From assembly GCA_943846735.1 (NCBI GenBank), contig OX044364.1:2418001-2482000 (forward strand): a DNA stretch of 64,000 nucleotides. The letters are read 5' to 3'. Under the pieces are notes generated by a model. It was not told where the DNA came from. It was given only the letters and a program-made list of their open reading frames with translations, and did no database searches. A program made the translations under genes and the position numbers. Shown here piece after piece: positions 33,665 through 43,028 of the stretch; within the stretch, counting starts at the first letter, position 1, and each line of letters opens with the position of its first letter. This DNA is from CAJQLB01 sp905479065 (GTDB taxonomy: Bacteria; Bacteroidota; Bacteroidia; Flavobacteriales; Flavobacteriaceae).

Positions 33665-33812
33665 ACAACTTATATCACAACGTTAATTTGTGTCTTAATC
33701 GTCAAAATATGCACATCACTTCTTTTTATCTAATTAATTGAACTATCATCGAAATTTGTGCCTATGTAACTGTTGTGGTGATATATTTACAGTGCTAATA
33801 ATCAAAAATTTT

Positions 33813-33850
33813 AAAGCATTCTTGACCTTTTCGAAGGGATTGAATGCTTT
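33813..33850. terminator. Terminator hairpin downstream of the aminotransferase gene
   Basis: AAAGCATTC (33813-33821) pairs with GAATGCTTT (33842-33850). A T-run follows on the plus strand and an A-run precedes it, so it could serve both directions. It is 6 nt past the minus-strand aminotransferase stop. Confidence 0.5.
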
Positions 33851-33855
33851 TTTAG

Positions 33856-34977
33856 TTAGTATACAGATAATAATACCTGAGAAAATAATTGCACCTCTTC
33901 AATGGTTCCTGTACTTATCCTACAATGATCAATGAAAGGCGGAAAAGCTCTTCCAATTTTAACACCTTTAGCTAACATTTGTTTTCCTAATTTATTTATA
34001 TTTTGGTTGGATTTAAAAAATATAAAATTGGTATGTGATTTTATATAATTTAGCTCTAAGTGATTTAGAGTCTCATAGATCATTTGCTTAGCTTCCTTAT
34101 TTTTTTGTAGAGAGAAGTCATAAAATTCATGATCTAATAAAGCTTCTTTTGCACCTTCAATTGCGTATACATTAGTCATAGCTACGATATTTGTTCTTAT
34201 CTTATCTGCTAATTCTGGTTTTGCAACAAGGTATCCAATGCGCATTCCTGCCATCCCATAAACTTTTGAAAATGTTTTTGATACAATAATATTTTTGTCT
34301 TGTTTAACCAGCTCAACCATAGAGGGGTAATTAGGAGTATCGATGTAATCGTAGTAAGCTTCATCACTGAATACGATTGTTTTGCGACTTACTGAATTAC
34401 AAAAATCCAACAATGAATTTGCAGGTAACAATGTGGATGTCGGATTATTTGGATTACAAATAAAAACCATTTTTGTTTTTGACGAAATTCGTTTTTCAAT
34501 TTCTTGTAAATCGTATCCATAATTGTCATCAACAGGAACCCAGTTAATATTCGCTCCCCACATTTGAGCATATTGCATCATTGCCAAAAATGTTGGCTTT
34601 GCTGCAATGATTTCTCCACCGCTAGCAGTAAAGGTGATACCGGCAATTTTTAAACCTTCTGTTGATCCGCCTGTTATGACAATACTCTCATTTGGAACAC
34701 CATGTTTTTTTGCTAAGATTTTTTCTAAACCATGTGCATATTCATAGGGATACCTGCAGCCGTCATCAAATACTTTTTGAATACGATTTCTAACACGTTG
34801 AGAAGGACCATAAGGGTTCTCATTTGAACTTAAACGAATTGGATCAGAAAGTAAACGAGGGTTAAATTTAATGTGCTCATTCGGAGTGAGAGGCTTTATA
34901 GAATTTACCCCATTTAAAAGACCGTAACCGCCAATTAAAGCAGCGCTTTTTAACCAATTTCTTCTATTAAGTCCCAT
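33856..34977 (-). CDS. HisC-like PLP aminotransferase with Tat signal
   Basis: 373 residues. The N-terminus carries a twin-arginine signal (LNRRNWLKSAALIGGYG), unusual for an aminotransferase. The remainder is a class I/II fold-type I enzyme close to histidinol-phosphate aminotransferases: SSNENPYGPS near 52, CNPNNPTS near 174, DEAYYDYID near 203 and the PLP lysine in VSKTFSKVYGMAGMRIGY near 235. It is probably exported folded with PLP; the substrate is unknown. It is not in a his operon. The gene lies downstream of a small rhodanese gene on the same strand. Confidence 0.85.
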   Translation of the reverse strand: MGLNRRNWLKSAALIGGYGLLNGVNSIKPLTPNEHIKFNPRLLSDPIRLSSNENPYGPSQRVRNRIQKVFDDGCRYPYEYAHGLEKILAKKHGVPNESIVITGGSTEGLKIAGITFTASGGEIIAAKPTFLAMMQYAQMWGANINWVPVDDNYGYDLQEIEKRISSKTKMVFICNPNNPTSTLLPANSLLDFCNSVSRKTIVFSDEAYYDYIDTPNYPSMVELVKQDKNIIVSKTFSKVYGMAGMRIGYLVAKPELADKIRTNIVAMTNVYAIEGAKEALLDHEFYDFSLQKNKEAKQMIYETLNHLELNYIKSHTNFIFFKSNQNINKLGKQMLAKGVKIGRAFPPFIDHCRISTGTIEEVQLFSQVLLSVY

Positions 34978-34978
34978 A

Positions 34979-35000
34979 TCTTAGAATTTGAACTCTAAGA
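34979..35000. repeat. Small inverted repeat directly upstream of the aminotransferase start
   Basis: TCTTAGA (34979-34985) and TCTAAGA (34994-35000) form a perfect 7-bp stem with an 8-nt loop, beginning one base from the aminotransferase ATG. It could mask the ribosome-binding region or mark the end of the rhodanese transcript. Confidence 0.35.
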
Positions 35001-35041
35001 TAACAAATACAAAATTTACTACAATATTTGATTTTTGTAGG

Positions 35042-35350
35042 CTATTTAATCAATGTGGATAGTGAACTCATTCCACCACCATTTATAGCGTCAATGTTGT
35101 GATTTAATAGAAAACTCGTTGCCTTACCCGAACGCATTCCGCTAGCACAATATACAATGAATGAACCGTTCATTCCTTTGAGTTCCTTTAAATGACTTTG
35201 TAGCATATCTAAGGGTATATGTTTAGCACCTTTTATGGATTTATTGTTAAACTCTGCAGCTGTTCTAACGTCTAACAAGATGGCTTTTTTATTAAGATAT
35301 TCGACGATTTTATTTTCTTTTTTCCCAAATAATGAATTTAAGAGTCCCAT
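35042..35350 (-). CDS. Single-domain rhodanese-like protein
   Basis: 102 residues with one rhodanese domain: LLDVRTAAEFNNKSIKGAKH near 25 and the active-site loop CASGMRSG near 69 with catalytic Cys. It would carry a persulfide for sulfur transfer or detoxification. It has no signal peptide, so it is cytoplasmic. It is 64 nt upstream of the Tat-signal aminotransferase gene on the same strand. Confidence 0.9.
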   Translation of the reverse strand: MGLLNSLFGKKENKIVEYLNKKAILLDVRTAAEFNNKSIKGAKHIPLDMLQSHLKELKGMNGSFIVYCASGMRSGKATSFLLNHNIDAINGGGMSSLSTLIK

Positions 35351-35490
35351 AGTATATAATTTTATTCAAATATTTAAAATATAAATGACACGCTTTGTAA
35401 CCTTGGTTACAGTTTATGAAATTTAGCTTTATATAAGTCAAATTTCGTATCTTCAACAACCTAAATAGATTGATTTATCTTACATGAGCA

Positions 35491-36426
35491 ATGAATAAAA
35501 TTGAATTAGAAAAAACACATCAACGTATTAAGCCTTATGTTCACAACACGCCAGTTTTAACATCTCAAATAATCAATAAATTATGTGATGCTGAGGTCTA
35601 TTTTAAATGTGAAAATTTTCAAAAAATGGGAGCTTTTAAAATGCGTGGAGCAGTCAATGCGATTCTATGCTTAAATACAGAACAAAAAACTAAGGGTGTT
35701 GTAACACATTCATCAGGAAATTTTGCTCAAGCATTGTCTTTAGCCTCTAATTATCTTGGCGTCAATGCTTACATTGTGATGCCGAAAAATGCGCCAAAAG
35801 TTAAAAAAGCTGCTGTTAGAAGTTATGGAGGAGTTATAATTGAGTCAGACAATACAACAAAGGCTAGGGAAACAATGGCCCTAAAAGTTCAAAACGAAAA
35901 AGGAGCAACATTCATTCATCCTTCAAATGATACTCAGGTCATTTATGGACAAGGCACCGCTGCTATTGAATTGTTGAAGGAATATGATGATCTTGATTAT
36001 TTGATGGCTCCCATTGGAGGAGGTGGTTTAATTGCAGGCACTATTTTAGCTGCACAAAATTACTCTAATCAATGTAAAGTGATTGGAGCTGAACCAAAGG
36101 AAGTTGATGATGCCTATAGATCTCTTAAGAGTGGAAAAATTGAATCAAATGATAGTTCTAACACAATTGCCGATGGATTAAGAACCTACTTAGGAAGCAA
36201 TAATTTTCCAATTATCAAGCAATACATTCAAGAGATTATTTGTGTTGATGAAAACGAAATTGTGGAAGCTATGAAATTAGTTTGGGAGCGTATGAAAATA
36301 GTAATTGAGCCATCAAGCGCCGTACCTGTTGCTGCATTAATTCAAAACAAGGAAAAATTTAAAAACAAAAAAATAGGAATAATCATTTCAGGAGGAAATG
36401 TTGATTTATCCCAATTACCCTTTTAA
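35491..36426 (+). CDS. Threonine/serine dehydratase or serine racemase-type PLP enzyme
   Basis: 311 residues, fold-type II PLP enzyme: PLP lysine in FQKMGAFKMRGA near 50, SSGNFAQALSLA near 75, and the tetraglycine phosphate loop IGGGGLIAGT near 173. It lacks the C-terminal ACT-like regulatory domain of biosynthetic threonine deaminase (IlvA), which fits catabolic dehydratases and serine racemases. It is followed 21 nt later by an enoyl-CoA hydratase gene. Confidence 0.87.
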   Translation: MNKIELEKTHQRIKPYVHNTPVLTSQIINKLCDAEVYFKCENFQKMGAFKMRGAVNAILCLNTEQKTKGVVTHSSGNFAQALSLASNYLGVNAYIVMPKNAPKVKKAAVRSYGGVIIESDNTTKARETMALKVQNEKGATFIHPSNDTQVIYGQGTAAIELLKEYDDLDYLMAPIGGGGLIAGTILAAQNYSNQCKVIGAEPKEVDDAYRSLKSGKIESNDSSNTIADGLRTYLGSNNFPIIKQYIQEIICVDENEIVEAMKLVWERMKIVIEPSSAVPVAALIQNKEKFKNKKIGIIISGGNVDLSQLPF

Positions 36427-36447
36427 GGTAAAAGTGCACTTTAGTAA

Positions 36448-37206
36448 ATGGAAAAAGCATACGTAAAACTAACGACGAGTAATAGTATTGGAATCATTGA
36501 ATTTTTCCATCCAATGAAAAATTCAATGCCAACTGAATTACTAAAAAAATTGAAAAATTCAATTGATAAAGCGAGTAAAGATGAACAAATAAAAATTATT
36601 ATTCTCAGAAGTGGTGGTAACAGGGTTTTCTGTGCTGGTGCAAGTTTTCAAGAGTTAGTAACTATAAAAAACACCAATGAAGGATTTGCTTTCTTTGCTG
36701 GTTTTGCCGATGTGATAAATGCTATGAGACAATGCTCTAAGCTTATCATTGTTCGTGTGCAAGGAAAGGCTGTCGGAGGAGGTGTGGGTATTGCAGCCGC
36801 AGCTGATTATTGTATGGCTAGTAAATATGCTGATATTAAATTAAGTGAATTAAAGATAGGAATTGGCCCATTTGTAATAGCTCCTGCGATTGAAAGAAAA
36901 ATTGGATTGAGCTCATTTTCACAACTTACTTTGGATGCGCATAAATTTTATTCACCTGGCTGGGCAATTGAAAAGGGCCTTTATCAAAATATATCTGAGA
37001 CGGTTGAGGAATTAGACGCATCGGTGTTGGATTTAGCGCGTCGTTTAAGCGCATACAATGCTGAAGCCTTGAGTCATTTAAAAAAAATATTTTGGAAAAA
37101 TACAGACCATTGGAATGAGTTACTAGAAGAACGTGCAAAAATAAGTGGTTTTATGGTCCTGAGCTCACATACTAAAAAAGCACTAAAAGGATTTATCGAG
37201 GGTTAG
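36448..37206 (+). CDS. Enoyl-CoA hydratase/isomerase family protein
   Basis: 252 residues, crotonase fold. The oxyanion-hole segments are visible: GNRVFCAGASFQEL near 57 and VGGGVGIAAAADYCMA near 108. The usual second catalytic Glu region reads KLSELKIGIGPFVIAP, which keeps one acidic residue, so the exact reaction (hydratase, isomerase or hydrolase) is not certain. The 3' end overlaps the convergent aromatic amino acid hydroxylase by 14 nt. Confidence 0.86.
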   Translation: MEKAYVKLTTSNSIGIIEFFHPMKNSMPTELLKKLKNSIDKASKDEQIKIIILRSGGNRVFCAGASFQELVTIKNTNEGFAFFAGFADVINAMRQCSKLIIVRVQGKAVGGGVGIAAAADYCMASKYADIKLSELKIGIGPFVIAPAIERKIGLSSFSQLTLDAHKFYSPGWAIEKGLYQNISETVEELDASVLDLARRLSAYNAEALSHLKKIFWKNTDHWNELLEERAKISGFMVLSSHTKKALKGFIEG

Positions 37207-38959
37207 TGGTATTTTGAACAATTGAAATACCGTCATCTATCAATTGTCTGTTTTTAGGAAAGTTTTGTTTAATGTGTTCCAAGTGACGTATGATTTTTTC
37301 ACTTAAAGTTTTATGCGATAACTGTTGCGCCAATTCATACATTTCTATGAGTATAAGCCATTCATTCGTAAAGTTTTTTACCACTTGATTAAATAAATCA
37401 AGCATTATTGATACTGAAGTTTGGTGTTTTTCTCTTAAATCGCGTACGTTTTGATATAAATTTTCTAAGCTTTCTTGTTGCTTTGATTTTTTAATATTTT
37501 GCGAATGGTTACTCAATTCATGAGTGATTAAATTAAAACTAGAAAGGTCCCCAGGGCCAGAAAACGCAGATATGATATTTTTTCCAATGGCCATGTCATA
37601 CTGCCCCCATTCTGGCTTAAATAATTCAATCTCATTATGGTGAACTGAGCAATTTTTGAAACTTATTAAAATAATCTTTCCCTGAAGATTTCTAATTCCA
37701 GTAATGATTTGACCTTTGACAGTAATATTTCCTTCAAATTCAAGCTCAACGATTTCTGATTCATAAATATCGTATGCTTTCAGGTCCCGAGGACTCATAT
37801 CCTCTATCGCTAGATTAATTCCTTTTAGTTTTCCAATAGGAGAACCAAATCCACTAGTATGAACACTTGTTCCATGATTAATTAATTCTTTTCCTCTAAA
37901 AGACAGTGCAGTTTTACCAATTGTTTGAAAATATACAGGCTTATTCCCGCTACTAATGACATTATTAAAAATACCAGAAACTTGTATTCCTGTACTTAAT
38001 TCAATAGTTCCAAGTGCATGTGATTCAATTAATTTTTGAATACTAGATAAGCCGCCAGTTCTTAGAGCCATTGTATTTGCAAACTCTTCTAAAACATAGC
38101 TTAGATGGGCAAAATCTGGTGTGACATATAATCTAGGTTGAGGTTTTGTAATATCAAAATTCTGGTACGCAGCATTGATTGTATAAGTGATTTTCTCAAC
38201 AGATTCAGAAAGACACCAAGAACTTTCGCCTATGGACGACAGTAATCCTGCGCCATAAATTTTTGGAGTCTTTAGCGATCCAATTAGACCGTATTCCACT
38301 GTCCACCAATGAAGATTTCTTATCAAACTCATTTCACTTGGTTTGTCAATACTATCTATGAGATTTTTGATTTTTTTTTCTACTTCTAAAATTTCTTGTT
38401 CATTAGGGTCAGCGGATTCTTTGATAATTGATAAATGTCTCACTGCCTCGTAAATGTCATAGTCTTTGGCTGACGATATGGCTTTACTGCCAATTTCACC
38501 AAATCTTCTAAGATATTCTGCATATTCAGGGTTGGCAATTATTGGTGCATGTCCTGCTGCTTCATGAATGATATCGGGAGCAGGGGTGTACTCCATGTTG
38601 TCAAGCTGCCTAATATCAGAGGCAATCACTAACACGTTATACGCTTGAAACTCCATAAAAACACTTGGTGGAATAAACCCATCGACAGCAATGGCAGCCC
38701 AACCAATTTCTTTTAGAATTCTGTTCATGCCATACATGTTAGGAATTTTATCTATAGATATCCCTGTTAGATCAAGACCTTTTAGATACGAAGCATGAGC
38801 AATATTTTTTAAATGAGTGATGTTTTTACGCATAACAAATCGCCACACGGCTTGATCTATTGCGGTGTATTCATCATAGTTTTGTGGTTTGATAAATTGC
38901 TTTAAATGGTCAGGTATGCGCTCTAGTATCGTGTTTGATTCTATATAATCTGATTTCAT
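37193..38959 (-). CDS. Aromatic amino acid hydroxylase (phenylalanine 4-monooxygenase-like), long form
   Basis: 588 residues. The catalytic domain occupies about 1-320: iron ligands His132 and His137 in IIHEAAGHAP and Glu222 in TVEYGLIG, with GAGLLSSIGESSWCLSE near 241. It hydroxylates Phe (or Tyr/Trp) using tetrahydropterin and O2. Typical bacterial PhhA proteins are about 260-300 residues; here about 270 further residues follow, including beta-rich segments and a C-terminal helical part, with no ACT domain that I can recognise. Long forms appear to be usual in Bacteroidota. Confidence 0.88.
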   Translation of the reverse strand: MKSDYIESNTILERIPDHLKQFIKPQNYDEYTAIDQAVWRFVMRKNITHLKNIAHASYLKGLDLTGISIDKIPNMYGMNRILKEIGWAAIAVDGFIPPSVFMEFQAYNVLVIASDIRQLDNMEYTPAPDIIHEAAGHAPIIANPEYAEYLRRFGEIGSKAISSAKDYDIYEAVRHLSIIKESADPNEQEILEVEKKIKNLIDSIDKPSEMSLIRNLHWWTVEYGLIGSLKTPKIYGAGLLSSIGESSWCLSESVEKITYTINAAYQNFDITKPQPRLYVTPDFAHLSYVLEEFANTMALRTGGLSSIQKLIESHALGTIELSTGIQVSGIFNNVISSGNKPVYFQTIGKTALSFRGKELINHGTSVHTSGFGSPIGKLKGINLAIEDMSPRDLKAYDIYESEIVELEFEGNITVKGQIITGIRNLQGKIILISFKNCSVHHNEIELFKPEWGQYDMAIGKNIISAFSGPGDLSSFNLITHELSNHSQNIKKSKQQESLENLYQNVRDLREKHQTSVSIMLDLFNQVVKNFTNEWLILIEMYELAQQLSHKTLSEKIIRHLEHIKQNFPKNRQLIDDGISIVQNTTNPR

Positions 38960-39059
38960 ATTGGTTTAAAAATATAAAAAATAAATGAAGATTTAAATAT
39001 AAATATGAAGTTCATTGTGCTTTGGGGAATTATGATATTCTTTGTAAATTTAAAACACT

Positions 39060-40478
39060 ATGAAGAATATCGTATCGTATGTTTTTGTGTTAATTTTTTT
39101 TCTTGGTTGTGAAAAAAAGGAGGTCGAAGTATTTGATGTAGTAATAAGAGATGCCAATGTTATTAATGTGTTATCTGGAGAAATAAAAAAACAAACACTT
39201 TATATCAGGAATGATCGGATAAAAAAAATCACCTCCCATAATTATCTCAATTTTACATCAGAATTTATTATTGATGCAACTGGTAAGTATGTGCTTCCGG
39301 GATTTTGGGATAATCACGTACACTTTAGAGGAGGAGATAGTTTGATTCAAGCGAATAAAGCAACCCTTCAACTTTTTCTTATGAATGGGGTGACAACAGT
39401 AAGAGATGCAGGAGGAGATTTAACAAGAAACGTCATGGATTGGAAAAATCAAATTCGTCAGAAAACACTTGTTGGCCCAACAATATTTAGTTCCGGTCCA
39501 AAAGTGGATGGTCAAAATAGCAGATGGGAAGGTTCACTTGTTGTAAGTCATAATGATGAGATTAATTCAGTTCTAGATTCTCTTCAAAAATTAAGGGTTG
39601 ATTTTGTAAAATTGTATGATAGTAGTATATCAGGTGTGTTGTATTTAAAAACAATAGCTGAAGCATCGCAAAGAGGTTTGATAACCTCAGGGCATATACC
39701 TTTTACTGTTCAATTAGACCAAACTCTTGATGCTGGAATTGGAGCCATAGAACATTTATATTACATTTTAAAAGGATGTTCATCTAGGGAAGATTCCATT
39801 ACTGAGGCCATTATTAAAGGAGATGAAAACTTTTGGTCATCAATGCCTAAATTGTTAAAAACTTATGAGCCATTGAGGGCTCAAAACGTGTTTGACAAAT
39901 TAGTTCAAGCAGATACTTATGTCGTTCCAACATTACGTATTAGTGAGGTTTTAAGCCAGTTGGATGTTGATAATCATTTCGATGACGTATACTTAAAAGT
40001 AATGCCACAAGAACTTTTAAAGACATACGAGAATAGAGTTCTTGGATTTTTAGAATCCTCTGAAAACATTAAAAATGACAGAAAAGAAATACATGATTTT
40101 TTCGAGGTCTTGATAAAGTCACTAAGCGATGCTCATGTAAAAATATTAGCTGGTTCAGATACAGGGGCCTACAATTCATACATTTATCCCGGAGTTTCCT
40201 TACATGAAGAACTTGATGCTATGGTTCAAGCAGGAATTTCAAATTTAGAGGCTTTACAGACCTCAGCATACAATGGTGCTAACTTTTTGAAAAAGACTCA
40301 AGATTATGGAAGTGTAGAAGCAGGAAAGATGTCAGATTTAGTTATCTTAGGAAGTAATCCTTTGAACGATATTAAAAGCACAAGAGATATCAAGTATGTG
40401 TTAAAGGGAAGTGATGTTTACAACCCTGAAATCATTGCTATGCAACTCGGGTGTTCAGACTGTTTAGGACTTAAATAG
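39060..40478 (+). CDS. Amidohydrolase family lipoprotein
   Basis: 472 residues. A lipobox ends at Cys17 (IFFLGC), so it is probably a periplasmic lipoprotein. The metal-dependent hydrolase fold shows LPGFWDNHVHF near 80 (first His pair), TSGHIPF near 203, EHLYY near 225 and the metal Asp in LAGSDTGAY near 368. These relatives (imidazolonepropionase/prolidase-like) cleave cyclic amides or peptides; the substrate is not determinable. The gene is alone, divergent from the aromatic hydroxylase, and its 3' end overlaps the convergent GT2 gene by 15 nt. Confidence 0.85.
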   Translation: MKNIVSYVFVLIFFLGCEKKEVEVFDVVIRDANVINVLSGEIKKQTLYIRNDRIKKITSHNYLNFTSEFIIDATGKYVLPGFWDNHVHFRGGDSLIQANKATLQLFLMNGVTTVRDAGGDLTRNVMDWKNQIRQKTLVGPTIFSSGPKVDGQNSRWEGSLVVSHNDEINSVLDSLQKLRVDFVKLYDSSISGVLYLKTIAEASQRGLITSGHIPFTVQLDQTLDAGIGAIEHLYYILKGCSSREDSITEAIIKGDENFWSSMPKLLKTYEPLRAQNVFDKLVQADTYVVPTLRISEVLSQLDVDNHFDDVYLKVMPQELLKTYENRVLGFLESSENIKNDRKEIHDFFEVLIKSLSDAHVKILAGSDTGAYNSYIYPGVSLHEELDAMVQAGISNLEALQTSAYNGANFLKKTQDYGSVEAGKMSDLVILGSNPLNDIKSTRDIKYVLKGSDVYNPEIIAMQLGCSDCLGLK

Positions 40479-41318
40479 CTTTTTGATGATCTGTTTCCAC
40501 CTATATTGGCGAATAAATTTGCCCTGTTCTGTGGTTATGAGATAATCAGTATTTTTAAATTTTGCTTGAAAAAAGCCATGTAAATAATTTATAAAACAGA
40601 GAATACTTCTTTTTTTGAAGGCCAATTTCATAGAGGCTAATAACGTCAAAGTAAAACCAAATCGAAGTTTATACCACGCTTCACCCTGTAAATATTTAGA
40701 CGTGGTATTATAGGAATCACCTGTTGGTTTGAGATGTTTTACAATCAAGCAATCATCTGTCATAAAAGTCCATTGATAATATAAAGCTAACAGTTCGTCA
40801 ATGGTATCCCAACCCATTGCAGTTTTCAATTTTCCTATATCATTAAAGCAGGCTTTTCGATAAGATTTTAATGCTCCTCTGATGTGATGTTTACCGGTTA
40901 AGCTTTCTCTAATCCATTTCTTATTTCTTTCAATATAACAATGTCCTGCTGCCATACCAATACGTTTATCAGAATTGTAATGAAGGGCTAAAGTCTCTAA
41001 ATAGTTTTTTGGAAAAATTAAATCAGCGTCATATTTGCATATGATATCATAATTGTTATCTAAAAAATCGTAACCTTTATAAAATGCATTTATAATCTTA
41101 TTACCCGGTAAGTGTTCATCAGTAGATCGGTTTTTAACCAATGATATCCAATCATATTTTTTACAAAACTCAGTAACAATTTCAGATGTTTTATCTGATG
41201 AGTTGTCATCAACTATTACAATTTTTTTGGGCTGTAATGTTTGAGCTATAAGTGATTCTAAAGTTAAATTAATAGTGTTTTCTTCATTATGGGCAGGTAT
41301 GACAATGTAGAAAATCAT
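40464..41318 (-). CDS. Family 2 glycosyltransferase
   Basis: 284 residues. The GT-A nucleotide-sugar domain starts at once (VIPAHNEENTINLTLESLIA), with VDDNSSD near 36 and the DxD-like KYDADLIF near 93. The C-terminal part is basic and possibly peripheral at the membrane. The acceptor is unknown. It overlaps the methyltransferase stop by one base and belongs to a KASIII-methyltransferase-GT2 unit. Confidence 0.87.
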   Translation of the reverse strand: MIFYIVIPAHNEENTINLTLESLIAQTLQPKKIVIVDDNSSDKTSEIVTEFCKKYDWISLVKNRSTDEHLPGNKIINAFYKGYDFLDNNYDIICKYDADLIFPKNYLETLALHYNSDKRIGMAAGHCYIERNKKWIRESLTGKHHIRGALKSYRKACFNDIGKLKTAMGWDTIDELLALYYQWTFMTDDCLIVKHLKPTGDSYNTTSKYLQGEAWYKLRFGFTLTLLASMKLAFKKRSILCFINYLHGFFQAKFKNTDYLITTEQGKFIRQYRWKQIIKKLFKS

Positions 41319-41842
41319 TACTTAATTTTTTCAGCGTAAACAATATAATAACGTGGAACAAACCACCTTAGAATAGGCCTGACTCCAATTTTTCTTGTTG
41401 GATTAGTCCATTTTTGACTATCGATAATACTCCACCCTGTTTTTTCTAATAACCAATTAAATTGCCAATCTTCAAATTCATGGTAATGTCTATCCCAGTG
41501 GTCAGTACTACTTCTGTAAGCAGAAGCAAACCAAAGTTTTAAAGGAACACTGGCTACTAACTTATCCGATTGAATACTTTTTAAGACTTCAAATGGTGAC
41601 AGCAAATGTTCAAATATCTCAAATGCTGTAACGACGGTCGTCTTGGATTTTTTAAGTGCTGATTGATCAAAATCTAAATCTTCACCTTTTGTGTTCGTGA
41701 TATTAAGTCCACTATCAATCATGATTTTCGTCAATGGATTTGGAACACCGAGATCTAAAATAGTATCATCTTTAGTTACGTGTTTGTTTAGAAACTCTAA
41801 AGTTAACTTAAAGCGTTTATTTGGAAAAGTTTTTTCGTACAT
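41318..41842 (-). CDS. Class I SAM-dependent methyltransferase (short)
   Basis: 174 residues with the SAM-binding motif I reading TILDLGVPNPLTKIM near 37 and FEIFEHLLSPFEVL near 97. It is shorter than usual but complete in frame, with an aromatic C-terminal part rich in Trp and His. The substrate is unknown. It lies between a KASIII-like gene (32 nt upstream) and the GT2 gene (1-nt overlap). Confidence 0.8.
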   Translation of the reverse strand: MYEKTFPNKRFKLTLEFLNKHVTKDDTILDLGVPNPLTKIMIDSGLNITNTKGEDLDFDQSALKKSKTTVVTAFEIFEHLLSPFEVLKSIQSDKLVASVPLKLWFASAYRSSTDHWDRHYHEFEDWQFNWLLEKTGWSIIDSQKWTNPTRKIGVRPILRWFVPRYYIVYAEKIK

Positions 41843-41874
41843 GTTGCTTTTAGAAAGCTCTAAATGTTATATTG

Positions 41875-42933
41875 TTAATGTTTGTAAATGATAGCGTTGA
41901 TATTCATCCCTGCTCCAACACTAGCAAAAATAATGACGTCATTTTTTTGTATGTGATGATTGTCAAGTTTATTTCGTAAAATCATGTCATAAAGCGTCGG
42001 GATTGTAGCAACACTCGAGTTACCTAATTTATCAATAATCATAGGCATTATATCTTCAGGCATAGACGTCTCGTGCAGCTTGTAAAATCGTTTTACGATG
42101 GCTTCATCCATTTTTTCATTCGCTTGATGGATTAATATTTTTTTGACGTTTTCAATTGGAATATTAGCTTTTTCAAGACAAGATTTCATGGCAACCGGTA
42201 CATGTGTTAGGGCAAATTCGTAAATCTTTCTACCGTACATTTTAATGTAACGACGTTTATCTGTAATGTCCTGATTATTTGTTTCACCAAAATAAATAAA
42301 ATGGGCCTCGTCATAGGCATATGTTACGGTGTCGTGGCTTAAAATACCTCCCTGATCTTTTGAAGATTCAACAATAGCAGCTCCAGCACCGTCAGAATAA
42401 ATCATAGAATCCCGATCATGCTTGTCTACGACTCGAGACAGTGTTTCAGAACCAATGACTAAACATTTTTTCGCCATGCCCGCTTTTATGAATGCTTGCG
42501 CCTGTATGACTCCTTCAACCCAACCGGGACAACCAAATAATATGTCATAGGCCACACATCGTGGATTTTTTATTTTTAGAAGATGTTTAACTCTTGATGC
42601 AATACTAGGTACTGTATCACTTTGCACAGTACCATGCGCGATATCACCATAATTGTGTGCTACAATGATATAATCGAGGTCTTCAGAATTAATATCTGCA
42701 TTTATAATTGCCTTTTGTGCTGCAAGTGCAGCAATATCGGAATTGTTCAACTCATTTTTGATATAACGTCTTTCCTCAATTCCAGTAATTGCCTTAAACT
42801 TTTTGACAATAACTTCGGTTGAATTATTTATGACTGAACCGTCGGCATTTAAAAAATCGTGTTGATAAAATTTTTCATTAGCCTCAATTTGACTTGGGAT
42901 ATAACTTCCCATGCCTGTAATCTTAATATTCAT
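41875..42933 (-). CDS. 3-oxoacyl-ACP synthase III (KASIII)-like protein
   Basis: 352 residues, thiolase fold. The catalytic triad is present: Cys135 in FGCPGWVEG, His269 in LIHQAN and Asn305 in LGNSSVATIP. FabH-type enzymes condense acyl-CoA with malonyl-ACP. The sequence around the active Cys departs from the common FabH form (CSGF/CAGF), so it may make a specialised product rather than start housekeeping fatty acids. It heads the KASIII-methyltransferase-GT2 unit. Confidence 0.85.
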   Translation of the reverse strand: MNIKITGMGSYIPSQIEANEKFYQHDFLNADGSVINNSTEVIVKKFKAITGIEERRYIKNELNNSDIAALAAQKAIINADINSEDLDYIIVAHNYGDIAHGTVQSDTVPSIASRVKHLLKIKNPRCVAYDILFGCPGWVEGVIQAQAFIKAGMAKKCLVIGSETLSRVVDKHDRDSMIYSDGAGAAIVESSKDQGGILSHDTVTYAYDEAHFIYFGETNNQDITDKRRYIKMYGRKIYEFALTHVPVAMKSCLEKANIPIENVKKILIHQANEKMDEAIVKRFYKLHETSMPEDIMPMIIDKLGNSSVATIPTLYDMILRNKLDNHHIQKNDVIIFASVGAGMNINAIIYKH

Positions 42934-43028
42934 AGATAAGTGCTATTATGTTACTAAAATAGCGAAATTAATAGCAAAACATTAAGCGCTAAATAGGTTT
43001 TAATTTATTTTACGATGTCCAACGATGC

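Larger units (their letters stand above)
33349..33855. other. 507-bp gap without a recognisable gene
   Basis: The space between the GSCFA stop and the convergent aminotransferase stop holds no open frame with recognisable content and no tRNA-like fold that I could see. It contains a short tandem repeat (33632-33664) and a terminator hairpin near its right end (33813-33850). It is the only stretch over 300 bp in the window without a gene. A small RNA or a decayed gene remains possible. Confidence 0.6.

Noticed and set aside
33738..33935. Open frame of 65 codons in the non-coding gap
   Set aside because: It runs into the aminotransferase gene on the other strand, crosses the terminator hairpin and has no recognisable composition or motif.
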